Assembly (NCBI RefSeq): GCF_037646705.1
Contig: NZ_JBBHER010000004.1
Coordinates: forward strand, 62,001 to 126,000
Direction of reading: 5' to 3'
Source of the DNA: Pikeienuella litoralis
GTDB taxonomy: Bacteria > Pseudomonadota > Alphaproteobacteria > Rhodobacterales > Rhodobacteraceae
DNA length: 64,000 nucleotides
Shown: piece after piece, positions 26,989 through 36,108 of the stretch
Layout of the letters: every line of letters begins with the position of its first letter
How positions within the stretch are numbered: the first letter of the stretch is position 1
Notes under the pieces: model-generated
The model's database searches: none
Told to the model about the DNA's origin: nothing
Seen by the model: only the letters and a program-made list of their open reading frames with translations
Made by a program: the position numbers and the translations under genes

Positions 26989-28527
26989 ATGCCGTCCTTG
27001 ACGCTCAGCGAGTGCGATCTCGGACCGCCGCCGCCCCCTCCCTCCCGCTTCAATCTCGCGGCGCATACGCTGGCGGCCGGCCCCGCGGCCAAGACCGCGC
27101 TGACCGTGGCGCGCGCCGCCGCCGACCCCGCGCCCGAACGCCTGACCTACGCCGATCTCAGAACCCGCGTTCTTCGCGCCGCCGGCGGGCTCGCGGCCGA
27201 GGGCGTCCGCCAGGGCGAGCGGGTGTTGCTCCGGATCGGACATTCCAGCGATTTTCCGGTTTTCTTCCTCGGCGCGGCCGCGCTCGGCGCGGTTCCGGTT
27301 CCCACCTCGACGCTCCTCAGCGCGGAGGAGGTCCGCTATATCGCCGACGAGACCGAGGCGCGCCTGATCGTGGCCTCCGAAGGCCTGGATCTCGCCGGCG
27401 CCCCCGCCCCCATCCGGACGCCGGCGGACATCGACGGGCCGGAGGCGGCCTTCGCCGACACCGGCGCCGACGATCTCGCCTATATCGTCTACACCTCCGG
27501 CTCCTCCGGCCGGCCGAAGGGCGTCGCGCATGCGCATCGCGCGGCCTGGGCGCGGCGCATGATGTGGCGCGGCTGGTATGGGCTCGGGCCCGACGACGTG
27601 ATGTTCCACGCCGGCGCCTTCAACTGGACCTATACGCTCGGCGCGGGGCTGATGGACCCATGGGCCGCCGGCGCCTCCACGCTGATCTACGCGGGGCCGC
27701 GCGATCCGGGCGTCTGGCCGGCCCTCGCCAAGGCGCATGACGCAAGCATTTTCGCAGCGGCGCCCGGCGTTTACCGCCAACTCCTCAAGTCAGGCGCGGA
27801 TCTTTCCGGCTTTTCGGCGCTTCGCCACGCCCTCTCCGCCGGGGAGACGCTGCCCGCGCCCACCCGGGATGAATGGCTCCAGCGCGCCGGGAAGCCGATC
27901 TACGAGGCCCTGGGGATGACGGAGATCTCCACCTATATCTCCAGCTCGCCCGACGCGCCGCCGCGCGCGGGCTTCGCCGGCAGGCCGCAGCCGGGCCGGC
28001 GCGTCGCGATCCTGCCGTTGGAGGGCGCCGCCTCCCCCGTCCCGCTTGGCGCGCCGGGCCTGATCGCCGCGCATCGGTCGGACCCCGGCCTGATGCTCGG
28101 CTATTGGCGGCGCGAGGCGGAGACCGCCGCCGCGATGCGCGGCGCGTGGTTCGTCAGCGGCGATATCGGCCTCATGGACGAGGACGGCTACATCGCGTTT
28201 CAGGGCCGGGCCGACGATCAGATGAACGCGCTCGGCTACCGCGTCGCGCCGGAGGAGGTGGAGGCCGCGTTCCTCTCCCATCCCGCGGTCACCGGCGCGG
28301 CGGCGGTGGCGCTGCCGGTTCGCGCGGATCTTTCGCTCATCGCCGCGTTCCTGACGGTGGAGGGCGAGCCGGACGAAGAGACCCTCCGCGCCCACGCCGA
28401 CGCGACGCTCGCCGACTACAAGCGGCCGAAGATCGTCCGTATCGTCGCCGCGCTGCCCCGAAATCCGAACGGCAAGCTCAGGCGGAAGGATCTGGTCGCG
28501 CAACATGGTTACAAAACCGCAGAATAG
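26989..28527 (+). CDS. AMP-dependent acyl-CoA synthetase/ligase (benzoate-CoA ligase-like)
   Basis: A 512-residue adenylate-forming enzyme that activates a carboxylic acid with ATP and CoA. The P-loop YTSGSSGRPKG is at about 168-178, and YEALGMTEISTY, SGDIGLMDEDGYIAFQGRADDQ and the C-terminal NPNGKLRRKDL catalytic-lysine motif are intact. The overall shape resembles the benzoate/aryl-CoA ligase group; the acid is not determined. The N-terminus carries a six-proline run. ATG 26989 is preferred over ATG 26959 because a GATATG -10-like element ends 14 bp before it, but neither has a strong ribosome site. Divergent XRE-cupin regulator upstream. Confidence 0.85.
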   Translation: MPSLTLSECDLGPPPPPPSRFNLAAHTLAAGPAAKTALTVARAAADPAPERLTYADLRTRVLRAAGGLAAEGVRQGERVLLRIGHSSDFPVFFLGAAALGAVPVPTSTLLSAEEVRYIADETEARLIVASEGLDLAGAPAPIRTPADIDGPEAAFADTGADDLAYIVYTSGSSGRPKGVAHAHRAAWARRMMWRGWYGLGPDDVMFHAGAFNWTYTLGAGLMDPWAAGASTLIYAGPRDPGVWPALAKAHDASIFAAAPGVYRQLLKSGADLSGFSALRHALSAGETLPAPTRDEWLQRAGKPIYEALGMTEISTYISSSPDAPPRAGFAGRPQPGRRVAILPLEGAASPVPLGAPGLIAAHRSDPGLMLGYWRREAETAAAMRGAWFVSGDIGLMDEDGYIAFQGRADDQMNALGYRVAPEEVEAAFLSHPAVTGAAAVALPVRADLSLIAAFLTVEGEPDEETLRAHADATLADYKRPKIVRIVAALPRNPNGKLRRKDLVAQHGYKTAE

Positions 28528-28542
28528 GCTTATGAACAGATC

Positions 28543-29181
28543 ATGATAACACTCGACATCATTTCCGATCCGGTCTGCCCCTGGTGCTATATCGGCAAGA
28601 CGCATTTCGACCGCGCGGTCGAATCCCGGGGCGTGCAGCCTTTCGACATCCACTGGCGCCCGTTCCAGCTGAACCCCGACATGCCCGCCGCCGGCATGGA
28701 CCGGCGGGCCTATCTGGAGCAGAAATTCGGGCCTGACGGGGCGAAGAAATCCTACGCCCGGATCGAGGAGCACGCGAAGGCCGCCGGCCTCGAGCTTCGC
28801 TTCGACCTCATCAAGCGCACGCCGAACACCTTCGACGCGCACCGCCTGATTCGCTGGGCCCGGACCTCCGGCGCGCAGACCCCGCTCGTCGAGCGGCTCT
28901 TCGCCAGCTATTTCGAACGGGGCGAGGATATCGGCGACCGGGATCTCCTGCTCGACATCGCGGAAAGCGTCGGCATGGAGCGCGCCGTGGTGAAGGAGCT
29001 TTTCGACCGCGACGCCGACCGCGAAGCGCTCCAGACCGAGGAGGCGACGGTGCGCGAGATCGGGGTCAACAGCGTGCCGACATTCGTCGTCGCCGGCAAG
29101 CATGTCGTCTCCGGCGCGCAGCCTCCCGAATTGTGGGAGCGGGTGCTGGACGAGCTGACCGGCGCGCCCGCCGCGGGGTGA
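28543..29181 (+). CDS. DsbA-fold oxidoreductase, FrnE-like
   Basis: A 212-residue cytoplasmic thioredoxin-fold protein with a helical insert. CPWC at residues 12-15 is the active site and NSVPTF gives the cis-proline loop near 170. No signal peptide. It belongs to the FrnE/DsbA group, linked to disulfide isomerisation and stress in other bacteria. The start lies 15 bp after the ligase stop, so the two are probably co-transcribed. Confidence 0.88.
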   Translation: MITLDIISDPVCPWCYIGKTHFDRAVESRGVQPFDIHWRPFQLNPDMPAAGMDRRAYLEQKFGPDGAKKSYARIEEHAKAAGLELRFDLIKRTPNTFDAHRLIRWARTSGAQTPLVERLFASYFERGEDIGDRDLLLDIAESVGMERAVVKELFDRDADREALQTEEATVREIGVNSVPTFVVAGKHVVSGAQPPELWERVLDELTGAPAAG

Positions 29182-29281
29182 CGGCGGGCCGGCGCCCCCG
29201 CCTTCCCTCTCGGCGGCCGGACTCGGCGCGGTTTCCCGCCGCCGAAAATGTCCGTTTTTTGGGTATTCTATATATCTCAAT

Positions 29282-29309
29282 GGGTTAACCCCCTTATCGC
29301 ATGCGATAA
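29282..29309. promoter_or_regulatory. Tandem palindromes upstream of dnaB
   Basis: GGGTTAACCC (29282-29291, 10-bp perfect palindrome) is followed 2 bp later by TTATCGCATGCGATAA (29294-29309, 16-bp perfect palindrome). They sit in an AT-rich island (CTATATATC at 29269-29277) about 100 bp before the dnaB start. A dimeric regulator site is the simplest reading; no regulator is identified. Confidence 0.5.
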
Positions 29310-29407
29310 CGCACTCTCGCCATCCCGCGGCGCCCCGGATTCCGCCACATACATCTTGGCCGAATCCGTCCATCCGCCTAATGTCCGCGGCCAACAAGGA
29401 GCAGATG

Positions 29408-30883
29408 ATGGCGGACGGATCAGACGGGCTGAAGGTCCAGGAGGCCCCCCACAATATCGAGGCGGAACAGGCGCTTCTCGGCGCTCTTCTCGTGAACAAC
29501 GAGGTGTATGAGCGGGTGTCGTCGATTCTCGAACCCCGGCATTTCTACGACCCGCTGCACGCCCGGATCTACGAGACCGCGATGCGCCGGATCGAGCAGA
29601 ACGCGCTCGCGACCCCGGTCACGCTGAAGCCGTTTTTCGACAACGACCCGGGAATGGCGGAGCTCGGCGGCCCCGCCTATCTCGCCCGGCTCGCGGGCGC
29701 CGCCATTTCGCTGTTCAACGCCCGAGACTACGCCCGCGTGATCCATGACCTCGCGCTCCGGCGCGATCTCATCATGATCGGCGAAGAAATCTCCGCGAAA
29801 GCGGCGGCGATGGATATCGACAGCTCCCCCTCCGACCAGATCGAGAGCGCCGAACAGCAGCTTTATCTCCTCGGGGAAAAGGGCAAATACGAAGGGGGCT
29901 TCAGCACCTTTCTGAAGGCGGTGAACGAGGCGGTGGACGTCGCCAACGCCGCCTATCACCGCGAAGGCGGGCTCGCCGGAATCTCGACCGGGCTGGCCGA
30001 CATGGACCGGCTGCTGGGCGGATTTCACCCCTCCGATCTGATCATCCTCGCCGGGCGGCCCTCGATGGGGAAAACCGCGCTCGCCACCAACATCGCCTTC
30101 AACATCGCCAAGGCCTACAAGAGAGGCCAGCGCCCGGACGGGACGGAAGGCACGATCGACGGTGGAATCGTCGGCTTTTTCAGCCTCGAGATGAGCGCGG
30201 AGCAACTTGCGACCCGCATCCTTTCGGAGCAGGCCGAGGTCCCCTCGGAAAAGCTTCGCCGCGGCGAGATGGAGGAGGAGGAGTTCCGCCGCGTGGTCGA
30301 GGCGTCGCGCCTGCTCGGCAATATCCCGCTCTATATCGACGATACGCCCGCGCTCCCGATCTCCACCCTCGCCGCCCGCGCCCGCCGCCTGAAGCGGAAA
30401 TCAGGGCTGGACGTGCTCTTTATCGACTACCTCCAACTCGCGCGCGCGGCCTCCGCGAAGGAAAACCGGGTGAATGAGGTCTCGGAGATCACGCAGGGCC
30501 TGAAAGCCATCGCCAAAGAGCTGAACATTCCGGTGATCGCCCTCTCCCAGCTTTCGCGCCAGGTCGAGAACCGCGAAGACAAGAGGCCCCAGCTTTCCGA
30601 TCTTCGCGAGTCCGGCTCCATCGAGCAGGACGCCGACGTGGTGATGTTCGTCTTCCGCGAGCAATACTACCACGAGCGCATGAAGCCGCCGGAGGAGGAT
30701 CCGGCCTACCCCGAGTGGATGGCGAAAGGCGAGCGGCTGTTCAACAAGGCCGAGGCCATCATCGGCAAGCAGCGGCACGGGCCGATCGGCACGGTCGAGA
30801 TGAAGTTCGAAGGCGAGTTCACCCGGTTCTCCAATCTCGCGAAGCCTGAGCGTTTCGGCGGCGACCACAAGGATTTTCGGTGA
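29408..30883 (+). CDS. dnaB: Replicative DNA helicase
   Basis: A 491-residue hexameric helicase of the replication fork. The N-terminal domain (EAPHNIEAEQALLGALLVNN, ending near 150) and RecA-type C-terminal domain are complete: Walker A GRPSMGKTALA at about 216-226, Walker B VLFIDYLQL near 340 and the DLRESGSIEQDADVVMF motif. No intein. ATG 29408 was chosen because AAGGAG (29396-29401) is 6 nt before it; ATG 29381 would lie upstream of that ribosome site. alr follows 1 bp after the stop. Confidence 0.95.
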   Translation: MADGSDGLKVQEAPHNIEAEQALLGALLVNNEVYERVSSILEPRHFYDPLHARIYETAMRRIEQNALATPVTLKPFFDNDPGMAELGGPAYLARLAGAAISLFNARDYARVIHDLALRRDLIMIGEEISAKAAAMDIDSSPSDQIESAEQQLYLLGEKGKYEGGFSTFLKAVNEAVDVANAAYHREGGLAGISTGLADMDRLLGGFHPSDLIILAGRPSMGKTALATNIAFNIAKAYKRGQRPDGTEGTIDGGIVGFFSLEMSAEQLATRILSEQAEVPSEKLRRGEMEEEEFRRVVEASRLLGNIPLYIDDTPALPISTLAARARRLKRKSGLDVLFIDYLQLARAASAKENRVNEVSEITQGLKAIAKELNIPVIALSQLSRQVENREDKRPQLSDLRESGSIEQDADVVMFVFREQYYHERMKPPEEDPAYPEWMAKGERLFNKAEAIIGKQRHGPIGTVEMKFEGEFTRFSNLAKPERFGGDHKDFR

Positions 30884-30884
30884 T

Positions 30885-31958
30885 ATGGCGTCCGCGAGAC
30901 TGACGATAGACCTCGGCGCGATCGCCGCGAACTGGCGCGCGCTGGACGCGATGAGCGCCTGCGAGACCGGCGCGGTCGTGAAGGCGGACGGCTATGGGCT
31001 CGGCGCGGCGCGCGTCGCGCCCGCGCTGGCGGCGGCGGGGGCGAAAACCTTCTTCGTCGCCCTCGCGGAGGAAGGCGCGGCGCTGCGGGCCGCCCTCGGC
31101 GCCCGGCCGCGCATCTTCGTCTTCTCCGGCCTCATGCCCGGAGATGAGCCGCTGATCCGGGACGCCCGGCTCATCCCCCTGCTCAACGCGCCGGCGCAGC
31201 TCGCCCGCGCGCGCGACATGGCCGCGGCCGGCGGCGCGCCGCTCGAGGTCGGATTTCAGGTGGACAGCGGCATGAACCGGCTCGGCTTTGAAGCGCCCGA
31301 GCTGTCCGACGCTCTCGCGGCGCCTGACGCGTTGAAGGGGCTCGACGTGGCTCTGGTGATGAGCCATCTCGCCTGCGCGGACGAACCTGCGGAGGGTTTG
31401 AACGGCGCGCAGAATGCGGCCTTCCTCGCGCTCGCCTCCCATCCGGCGCTCGCCGCCGCGCCGAAAAGTCTCGCCGCGACCGGCGGCGTGCTTCTCGGCC
31501 CGGCGTACCACCATGACCTGACCCGCCCCGGCATCGGCCTTTACGGCGGGTTGCCGTTCAGGGGCGCGCGGCCCGTCGTCATGCTGGAGGCGCCGATCAT
31601 CCAGGTTCGCGATGTCGCCCCGGGGGAGATCGTCGGCTACGGCGCGACCTACAAGGCGGAGACGGCGCGGCGCGTCGCGACCCTTGCGCTCGGCTACGCG
31701 GATGGGTTCCTCCGCTGCCTCGGCGCCGGGTTCGCCGCCCATCTTGGCCGGACCCCGCTCCGCTCCGTCGGCCGCGTCTCGATGGACCTCGTCACGCTGG
31801 ACGTCACCGGCTGCGCGGACGCCAAGGAAGGCGCGCTGGTGACGCTGCTCGGGCCGGATCAGACCATCGACGATCTCGCGGACGCCGCCGGCACCATCGG
31901 CTATGAAATCCTCACCAGCCTTGGCTCGCGATTTGAACGGCGCTACAGAGACGCGTGA
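30885..31958 (+). CDS. alr: Alanine racemase
   Basis: A 357-residue PLP enzyme that makes D-alanine for peptidoglycan. Lys33 in VVKADGYGLGA carries PLP; MSHLACADEP and GLYGGLPF are family blocks, and YGATYKAE (about 248-255) supplies the second catalytic Tyr region. The C-terminal beta domain is complete (RVSMDLVTLDVTG). Directly follows dnaB, as in many Rhodobacterales. Confidence 0.94.
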   Translation: MASARLTIDLGAIAANWRALDAMSACETGAVVKADGYGLGAARVAPALAAAGAKTFFVALAEEGAALRAALGARPRIFVFSGLMPGDEPLIRDARLIPLLNAPAQLARARDMAAAGGAPLEVGFQVDSGMNRLGFEAPELSDALAAPDALKGLDVALVMSHLACADEPAEGLNGAQNAAFLALASHPALAAAPKSLAATGGVLLGPAYHHDLTRPGIGLYGGLPFRGARPVVMLEAPIIQVRDVAPGEIVGYGATYKAETARRVATLALGYADGFLRCLGAGFAAHLGRTPLRSVGRVSMDLVTLDVTGCADAKEGALVTLLGPDQTIDDLADAAGTIGYEILTSLGSRFERRYRDA

Positions 31959-31980
31959 TCGAGCGAGAGGCCAAGACCAC

Positions 31981-32766
31981 ATGACCCTCATTCAAGGTTT
32001 TCTCGCCGCCATCGGCGCGGCGACATTGGGCCTCTGCGCCGCGACAGGCTCTCTCGTCCTGTTCGCGGCGCGATCCGTCCTCCATGTGTTTCAGCCGCCA
32101 TGGTACCCTGCCGAGATCGGCAAGCAGATTCTCAGGGTCGGCTATTTCTCTCTTCCCGTCGTCGGCATGACCGCCTTTTTCACCGGCGCCGCGCTGGCGT
32201 TCCAGATTTATATCGGCGGCGCGCGTTTCAACGCGGAATCGGTGGTGCCGTCCATCGTCGCCATCGGCATGGTCCGGGAGCTCGGCCCCGTGCTCGGCGG
32301 CCTCATCGTCGCCGGGCGCGTCTCGGCCTCGATCGCGGCCGAGATCGGCACGATGCGCGTGACCGAGCAGATCGACGCGCTCACCACGCTCTCGACCAAC
32401 CCGTTCAAATATCTCGTGGCCCCCCGGATCCTCGCGGCGACGTTGACGCTGCCGGCGCTCGCCCTCATCAGCGACGTGATCGGCGTGATGGGCGGATTCG
32501 CCGTCGGCGTCGCACGGCTCGGCTTCAATCCGGCGAGCTATGTGCGCACCACGTGGGATTTTCTCACCCTCGGCGACGTCTCCTCCGGCCTGGTGAAGGC
32601 GGCGGTTTTCGGGTTCATCATCGCGCTGATGGGCTGCTATCAGGGCTATTTCTCCGGCCGCGGCGCGCTCGGCGTCGGGCGCGCCACGACCAACGCCGTC
32701 GTCTCCGCGTCGATCCTGATCCTCGCCTCCAACTACGCGCTCAATGAAGCGTTTTTCACCAAATGA
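31981..32766 (+). CDS. mlaE: MlaE-family lipid ABC transporter permease
   Basis: A 261-residue integral membrane permease of the MlaE/Ttg2B family for phospholipid transport between the membranes. The conserved GALAFQIYIGGARFNAESVV and RELGPVLGGLIVAGRVSASIAAEIGTMRVTEQIDAL blocks are present. The ATPase gene overlaps its end as ATGA. Start at 31981, 22 bp after alr. No substrate-binding MlaD follows. Confidence 0.9.
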   Translation: MTLIQGFLAAIGAATLGLCAATGSLVLFAARSVLHVFQPPWYPAEIGKQILRVGYFSLPVVGMTAFFTGAALAFQIYIGGARFNAESVVPSIVAIGMVRELGPVLGGLIVAGRVSASIAAEIGTMRVTEQIDALTTLSTNPFKYLVAPRILAATLTLPALALISDVIGVMGGFAVGVARLGFNPASYVRTTWDFLTLGDVSSGLVKAAVFGFIIALMGCYQGYFSGRGALGVGRATTNAVVSASILILASNYALNEAFFTK

Positions 32767-33533
32767 GCGCACCTCTGAAAATCGAGATGAAAAACGTCGC
32801 CAAGGCGTTCGGCTCCAACAAGGTTCTTCGGGGCGTCGATCTTGGCGTCGCGAAGGGCGGCAGCCTCGTCATCATCGGCGGCTCCGGCACCGGAAAATCG
32901 GTGACGATCAAGACCATCATCGGCCTGATCGAGCCCGATTCAGGCGACATCCTTCTCGACGGCGTCTCCATCCTCGGAGCGAGCGGCTCCAAGCGCGAGG
33001 CGCTGCTGGAGCGTTTCGGCATGCTCTTTCAGGGCGGCGCGCTGTTCGATTCGATGCCGGTCTGGAGAAATGTCGCCTTCCGCCTTCTTCAGGGCCGGCA
33101 AAAGCGCCCGACCGCGGAGGCCCGCGCCATCGCCATCGAGAAATTGCGCCGGGTCGGCCTGAAGCCCGAAACGGCGGATCTTTATCCGGCCGAACTTTCA
33201 GGCGGCATGCAGAAGCGCGTCGGGCTCGCCCGCGCGATCGCCGCGGACCCGGAGATCATTTTCTTCGACGAGCCGACCGCGGGGCTCGATCCCATCATGG
33301 CCTCCGTCATCAACAAGCTGATCCGCTCCCTCGTGGCCGAGATCGGCGCGACGGCGATCACGATCACCCATGACATGCGCTCCGTCGTGGAAATCGCCGA
33401 CCGGGTGGCGATGATCCATGATGGAGTGGTGCAATGGGAGGGTCCGGTGGACCGGATCGAGAACAGCGGCAACCCGTATCTCGACCAGTTCATCCATGGC
33501 CGCGAGACCGGCCCGATCGAGGCGATCCGCTAG
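32763..33533 (+). CDS. mlaF: MlaF-family lipid ABC transporter ATPase
   Basis: A 256-residue ATPase partner of the MlaE permease. Walker A GGSGTGKS at 39-46, Q-loop FQGGALFDSMPVWRNVAF, signature SGGMQKR near 145-151 and Walker B IIFFDEPT are intact; FDSM.VWxNV is the MlaF-type Q-loop region. Overlaps mlaE by 4 bp. Followed by a PqiA-like gene 66 bp later rather than by mlaD. Confidence 0.92.
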   Translation: MSAPLKIEMKNVAKAFGSNKVLRGVDLGVAKGGSLVIIGGSGTGKSVTIKTIIGLIEPDSGDILLDGVSILGASGSKREALLERFGMLFQGGALFDSMPVWRNVAFRLLQGRQKRPTAEARAIAIEKLRRVGLKPETADLYPAELSGGMQKRVGLARAIAADPEIIFFDEPTAGLDPIMASVINKLIRSLVAEIGATAITITHDMRSVVEIADRVAMIHDGVVQWEGPVDRIENSGNPYLDQFIHGRETGPIEAIR

Positions 33534-33599
33534 GGCGGCTTCCCCGCCCCGCCTCGCGCGCCCATATCTCCCATGGAGGCGGCAGGAGGCGCGCGCATC

Positions 33600-34091
33600 G
33601 TGAAAATGAACCTGATCGCGCGAGAAATCTCGGTGAGCGCCGCGACCGAGACGGTTTTGAAGGCGTTCAATCTCGCGCTTCTCGTCCTCTATCCCATCGC
33701 CTGGGCGGCGCCCCTCGCCCGGGCGCGGATCCTGCCGTTTTTCTCCGGAACCGAGCTCACGATCCTCGGCGGCGTCCGCGACCTCTGGCGCTCGGATCCC
33801 GCGCTCGCCGTTCTTGTGGCCCTCTTCGCCATCGGCGCGCCTTATCTGAAGACGATCCTGCTGGCGCTGGTTCAGTTCGGCGCGCTCAGCGGGGCTGGGT
33901 GGAGCGGCGTCCTGGTGTTCATGGGCAAGCTTTCCATGACGGACGTGTTCCTTCTCGCGCTCTACATCGTCGTCGTGAAAGGCGTCGGCGTCGGCCATGT
34001 CGAGACGGCGTGGGGGCTCTGGTTCTTCACCGGGCTGGTGCTCGCCTCCTTCGGCCTCGCTCTCGCGGCGGGGCGAAGCCGGGGACGATGA
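33600..34091 (+). CDS. Paraquat-inducible protein A (PqiA) family membrane protein
   Basis: A 163-residue protein with about four transmembrane helices. FNLALLVLYPIAWAAPLARA and KLSMTDVFLLALYIVVVKG (close to the family's W-S-M-xDVF block) identify a half-length, single-domain PqiA protein. PqiA proteins work with MCE-type lipid transport systems, which fits its place beside mlaEF. GTG 33600 is preferred, 10 nt after AGGAGG (33584-33589); ATG 33606 is the alternative. Confidence 0.75.
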   Translation: MKMNLIAREISVSAATETVLKAFNLALLVLYPIAWAAPLARARILPFFSGTELTILGGVRDLWRSDPALAVLVALFAIGAPYLKTILLALVQFGALSGAGWSGVLVFMGKLSMTDVFLLALYIVVVKGVGVGHVETAWGLWFFTGLVLASFGLALAAGRSRGR

Positions 34092-34122
34092 GCCATGAAC
34101 CGGGCTTGCCCCGCCCGCCGTC

Positions 34123-35517
34123 ATGAGCCAAACCCCGACCATGGCTCGGAACGCGACTCTTTTCGTCTGCTCCGCCTGCGGCGCCCAGCACAAGAAATGG
34201 GCCGGGCGCTGCGGCGATTGCGGCGCGTGGAATTCGGTGCATGAAGAAGCCGGCCTCTCCGCCGCCGGCCCCGCCTCGAAAACCCTTGGCCCGTCGAAGG
34301 GGCGCGCGATCCCGCTTCACGCCCTCACCGGCGAGGAGCCGGAGCCGCCCCGCGCGCTCACCGGAATCGCCGAATTCGACCGGGTTCTCGGCGGCGGCCT
34401 CGCGCCCGCCTCCGCCATCCTTGTCGGCGGCGATCCGGGGATCGGCAAATCCACGATTCTCCTTCAGGTCGCCGCCGCGCTGAGCCTCACCGGCCAGAAG
34501 GCGATCTACTTCTCCGGCGAGGAGGCGCTCACGCAGATTCGCATGCGCGCCGCGCGGCTCGGCCTCGCCGAAGCGCCGGTCCTGCTGGCCGCCGCCACCA
34601 ATCTGCGCGATGTGCTGACGACGCTGGAGGCGGAGCGCCCGGCGCTCGCGATCATCGATTCGATTCAGACGATGTGGGCCGACAATGTCGAAAGCGCGCC
34701 AGGCTCGGTCAGTCAGGTCCGCGCCGTCGCGCATGAGCTGACCAGTTTCGCCAAGCGGCGCGGCGTCTCCGTCGTCCTTGTCGGCCATGTGACCAAGGAT
34801 GGGCAGATCGCGGGGCCGCGCGTGGTCGAACACATGGTCGATACGGTGCTTTATTTCGAAGGCGAACGCGGGCATCAGTTCCGCATCCTCCGCGCGGTGA
34901 AGAACCGGTTCGGCGCCGCCGATGAAATCGGCGTCTTCGAGATGTCCGACCGAGGCCTTCGCGAGGTCGCCAACCCCTCCGCGCTCTTTCTCGCCGGGCG
35001 CGATCACCGGACCCCGGGCTCGGTGGTGTTCGCCGGGGTGGAAGGAACGCGCCCGCTCCTCGTCGAGTTTCAGGCTCTGGTCGCGTCCTCCCCGCTCGGG
35101 ACGCCGCGCCGAACCGTCATCGGCTGGGACGCGGGGCGCCTCTCCATGATCCTCGCGGTGCTGGAGGCGCGCTGCGGGGTCTCTCTCGCCGGCAATGACG
35201 TCTTTCTCAATGTCGCGGGCGGCCTGCGGATCACCGAACCGGCCGCCGACCTCGCGGTCGCGGCGGCCGTTCTTTCCGCGCATCGCGATATCGCGATCGC
35301 GCCGGAGGTCGTGGTCTTTGGCGAAATCTCGCTTTCCAGCGCCGTGCGCGCCGTCTCGCAGACGCCTTCGCGCCTCAAAGAGGCGCAAAAGCTGGGTTTC
35401 ACCACCGCATGGGCGCCTTCTATGGTGAAACCCGACCTCGAATCGGGCATGAAGGTCGAGGAGACGGCGGATCTGGACGCGTTGATGGATCTGATCGGGC
35501 CGGCGCAGGGGGCATGA
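34123..35517 (+). CDS. radA: DNA repair protein RadA
   Basis: A 464-residue RecA-like ATPase that promotes branch migration in recombination. An N-terminal C4 zinc finger (Cys16, Cys19, Cys30, Cys33), Walker A GDPGIGKST at about 104-112, the RadA-specific KNRFG motif near 260 and the C-terminal Lon-protease-like domain are in order. Start 34123 gives MSQTPTMARN; Met7 is an alternative. cvpA follows 22 bp later. Confidence 0.95.
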   Translation: MSQTPTMARNATLFVCSACGAQHKKWAGRCGDCGAWNSVHEEAGLSAAGPASKTLGPSKGRAIPLHALTGEEPEPPRALTGIAEFDRVLGGGLAPASAILVGGDPGIGKSTILLQVAAALSLTGQKAIYFSGEEALTQIRMRAARLGLAEAPVLLAAATNLRDVLTTLEAERPALAIIDSIQTMWADNVESAPGSVSQVRAVAHELTSFAKRRGVSVVLVGHVTKDGQIAGPRVVEHMVDTVLYFEGERGHQFRILRAVKNRFGAADEIGVFEMSDRGLREVANPSALFLAGRDHRTPGSVVFAGVEGTRPLLVEFQALVASSPLGTPRRTVIGWDAGRLSMILAVLEARCGVSLAGNDVFLNVAGGLRITEPAADLAVAAAVLSAHRDIAIAPEVVVFGEISLSSAVRAVSQTPSRLKEAQKLGFTTAWAPSMVKPDLESGMKVEETADLDALMDLIGPAQGA

Positions 35518-35539
35518 CCATGACGATGACGAGGAACGC

Positions 35540-36103
35540 ATGGCGCTGACAATCGCGGACGCCGTCGTGGCGCTGGTGGTGCTCGTCTCCGCCATGCTCG
35601 CCTTCAATCGGGGCCTGGTGCGGGAGGCGCTGGCGATCGGCGGCTGGGTGGCCAGCGCATTCATCGCATTCTATTTCGCGCCCCTCGCCGCGCCGCTGAT
35701 GCTGGAGATCCCGTATCTTGGCGATTTCCTCCGCTCGTCCTGCACGATGACGGCGCTGGCCGGGTTCATCGCCGTTTTCGCCGTCGCGTTGATCGTGCTG
35801 TCGATCTTCACTCCGGTTCTCTCATCCGCGGTGCAGGCGACGCCGCTTGCGGTCGTGGACCGCGGTCTCGGGTTTGTGTTCGGCGCGGCGCGCGGGGTGC
35901 TTCTCGTCGCGGTCGTCTATCTTCTCTACAATCTCGTCATCACCGACACCGAGCGCCTGGCCGTGATCGAGAATTCCGCCAGCCACGCGCTGATCTCCGA
36001 TGCGGCGCGCGCGGTTCAGGCATGGGCGCCGACCTCCGTGCCGGATTGGCTGCAGACCCGGATCGACAATCTGATGGGCGCATGCGTCGCCCAGGAAGCC
36101 TGA
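35540..36103 (+). CDS. cvpA: CvpA family membrane protein
   Basis: A 187-residue inner-membrane protein with four hydrophobic segments. The N-terminal TIADAVVALVVLVSAMLAFNRGLVREAL and the DRGLGFVFGAARGVLL block are CvpA signatures. CvpA is required for colicin V production in E. coli and lies upstream of purF there as here. Function in this organism is not known. Confidence 0.93.
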   Translation: MALTIADAVVALVVLVSAMLAFNRGLVREALAIGGWVASAFIAFYFAPLAAPLMLEIPYLGDFLRSSCTMTALAGFIAVFAVALIVLSIFTPVLSSAVQATPLAVVDRGLGFVFGAARGVLLVAVVYLLYNLVITDTERLAVIENSASHALISDAARAVQAWAPTSVPDWLQTRIDNLMGACVAQEA

Positions 36104-36108
36104 CGCCG

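Noticed and set aside
29260..29280. NrdR-type box in the CTATATAT segment before dnaB
   Set aside because: Only the AT core matches the ACACTATATATTGTG-like consensus; flanks do not, and no second box follows.
29381..29407. Upstream ATG 29381 as the dnaB start
   Set aside because: The AAGGAG ribosome site (29396-29401) lies after it and at proper distance from ATG 29408, so the shorter start is favoured.
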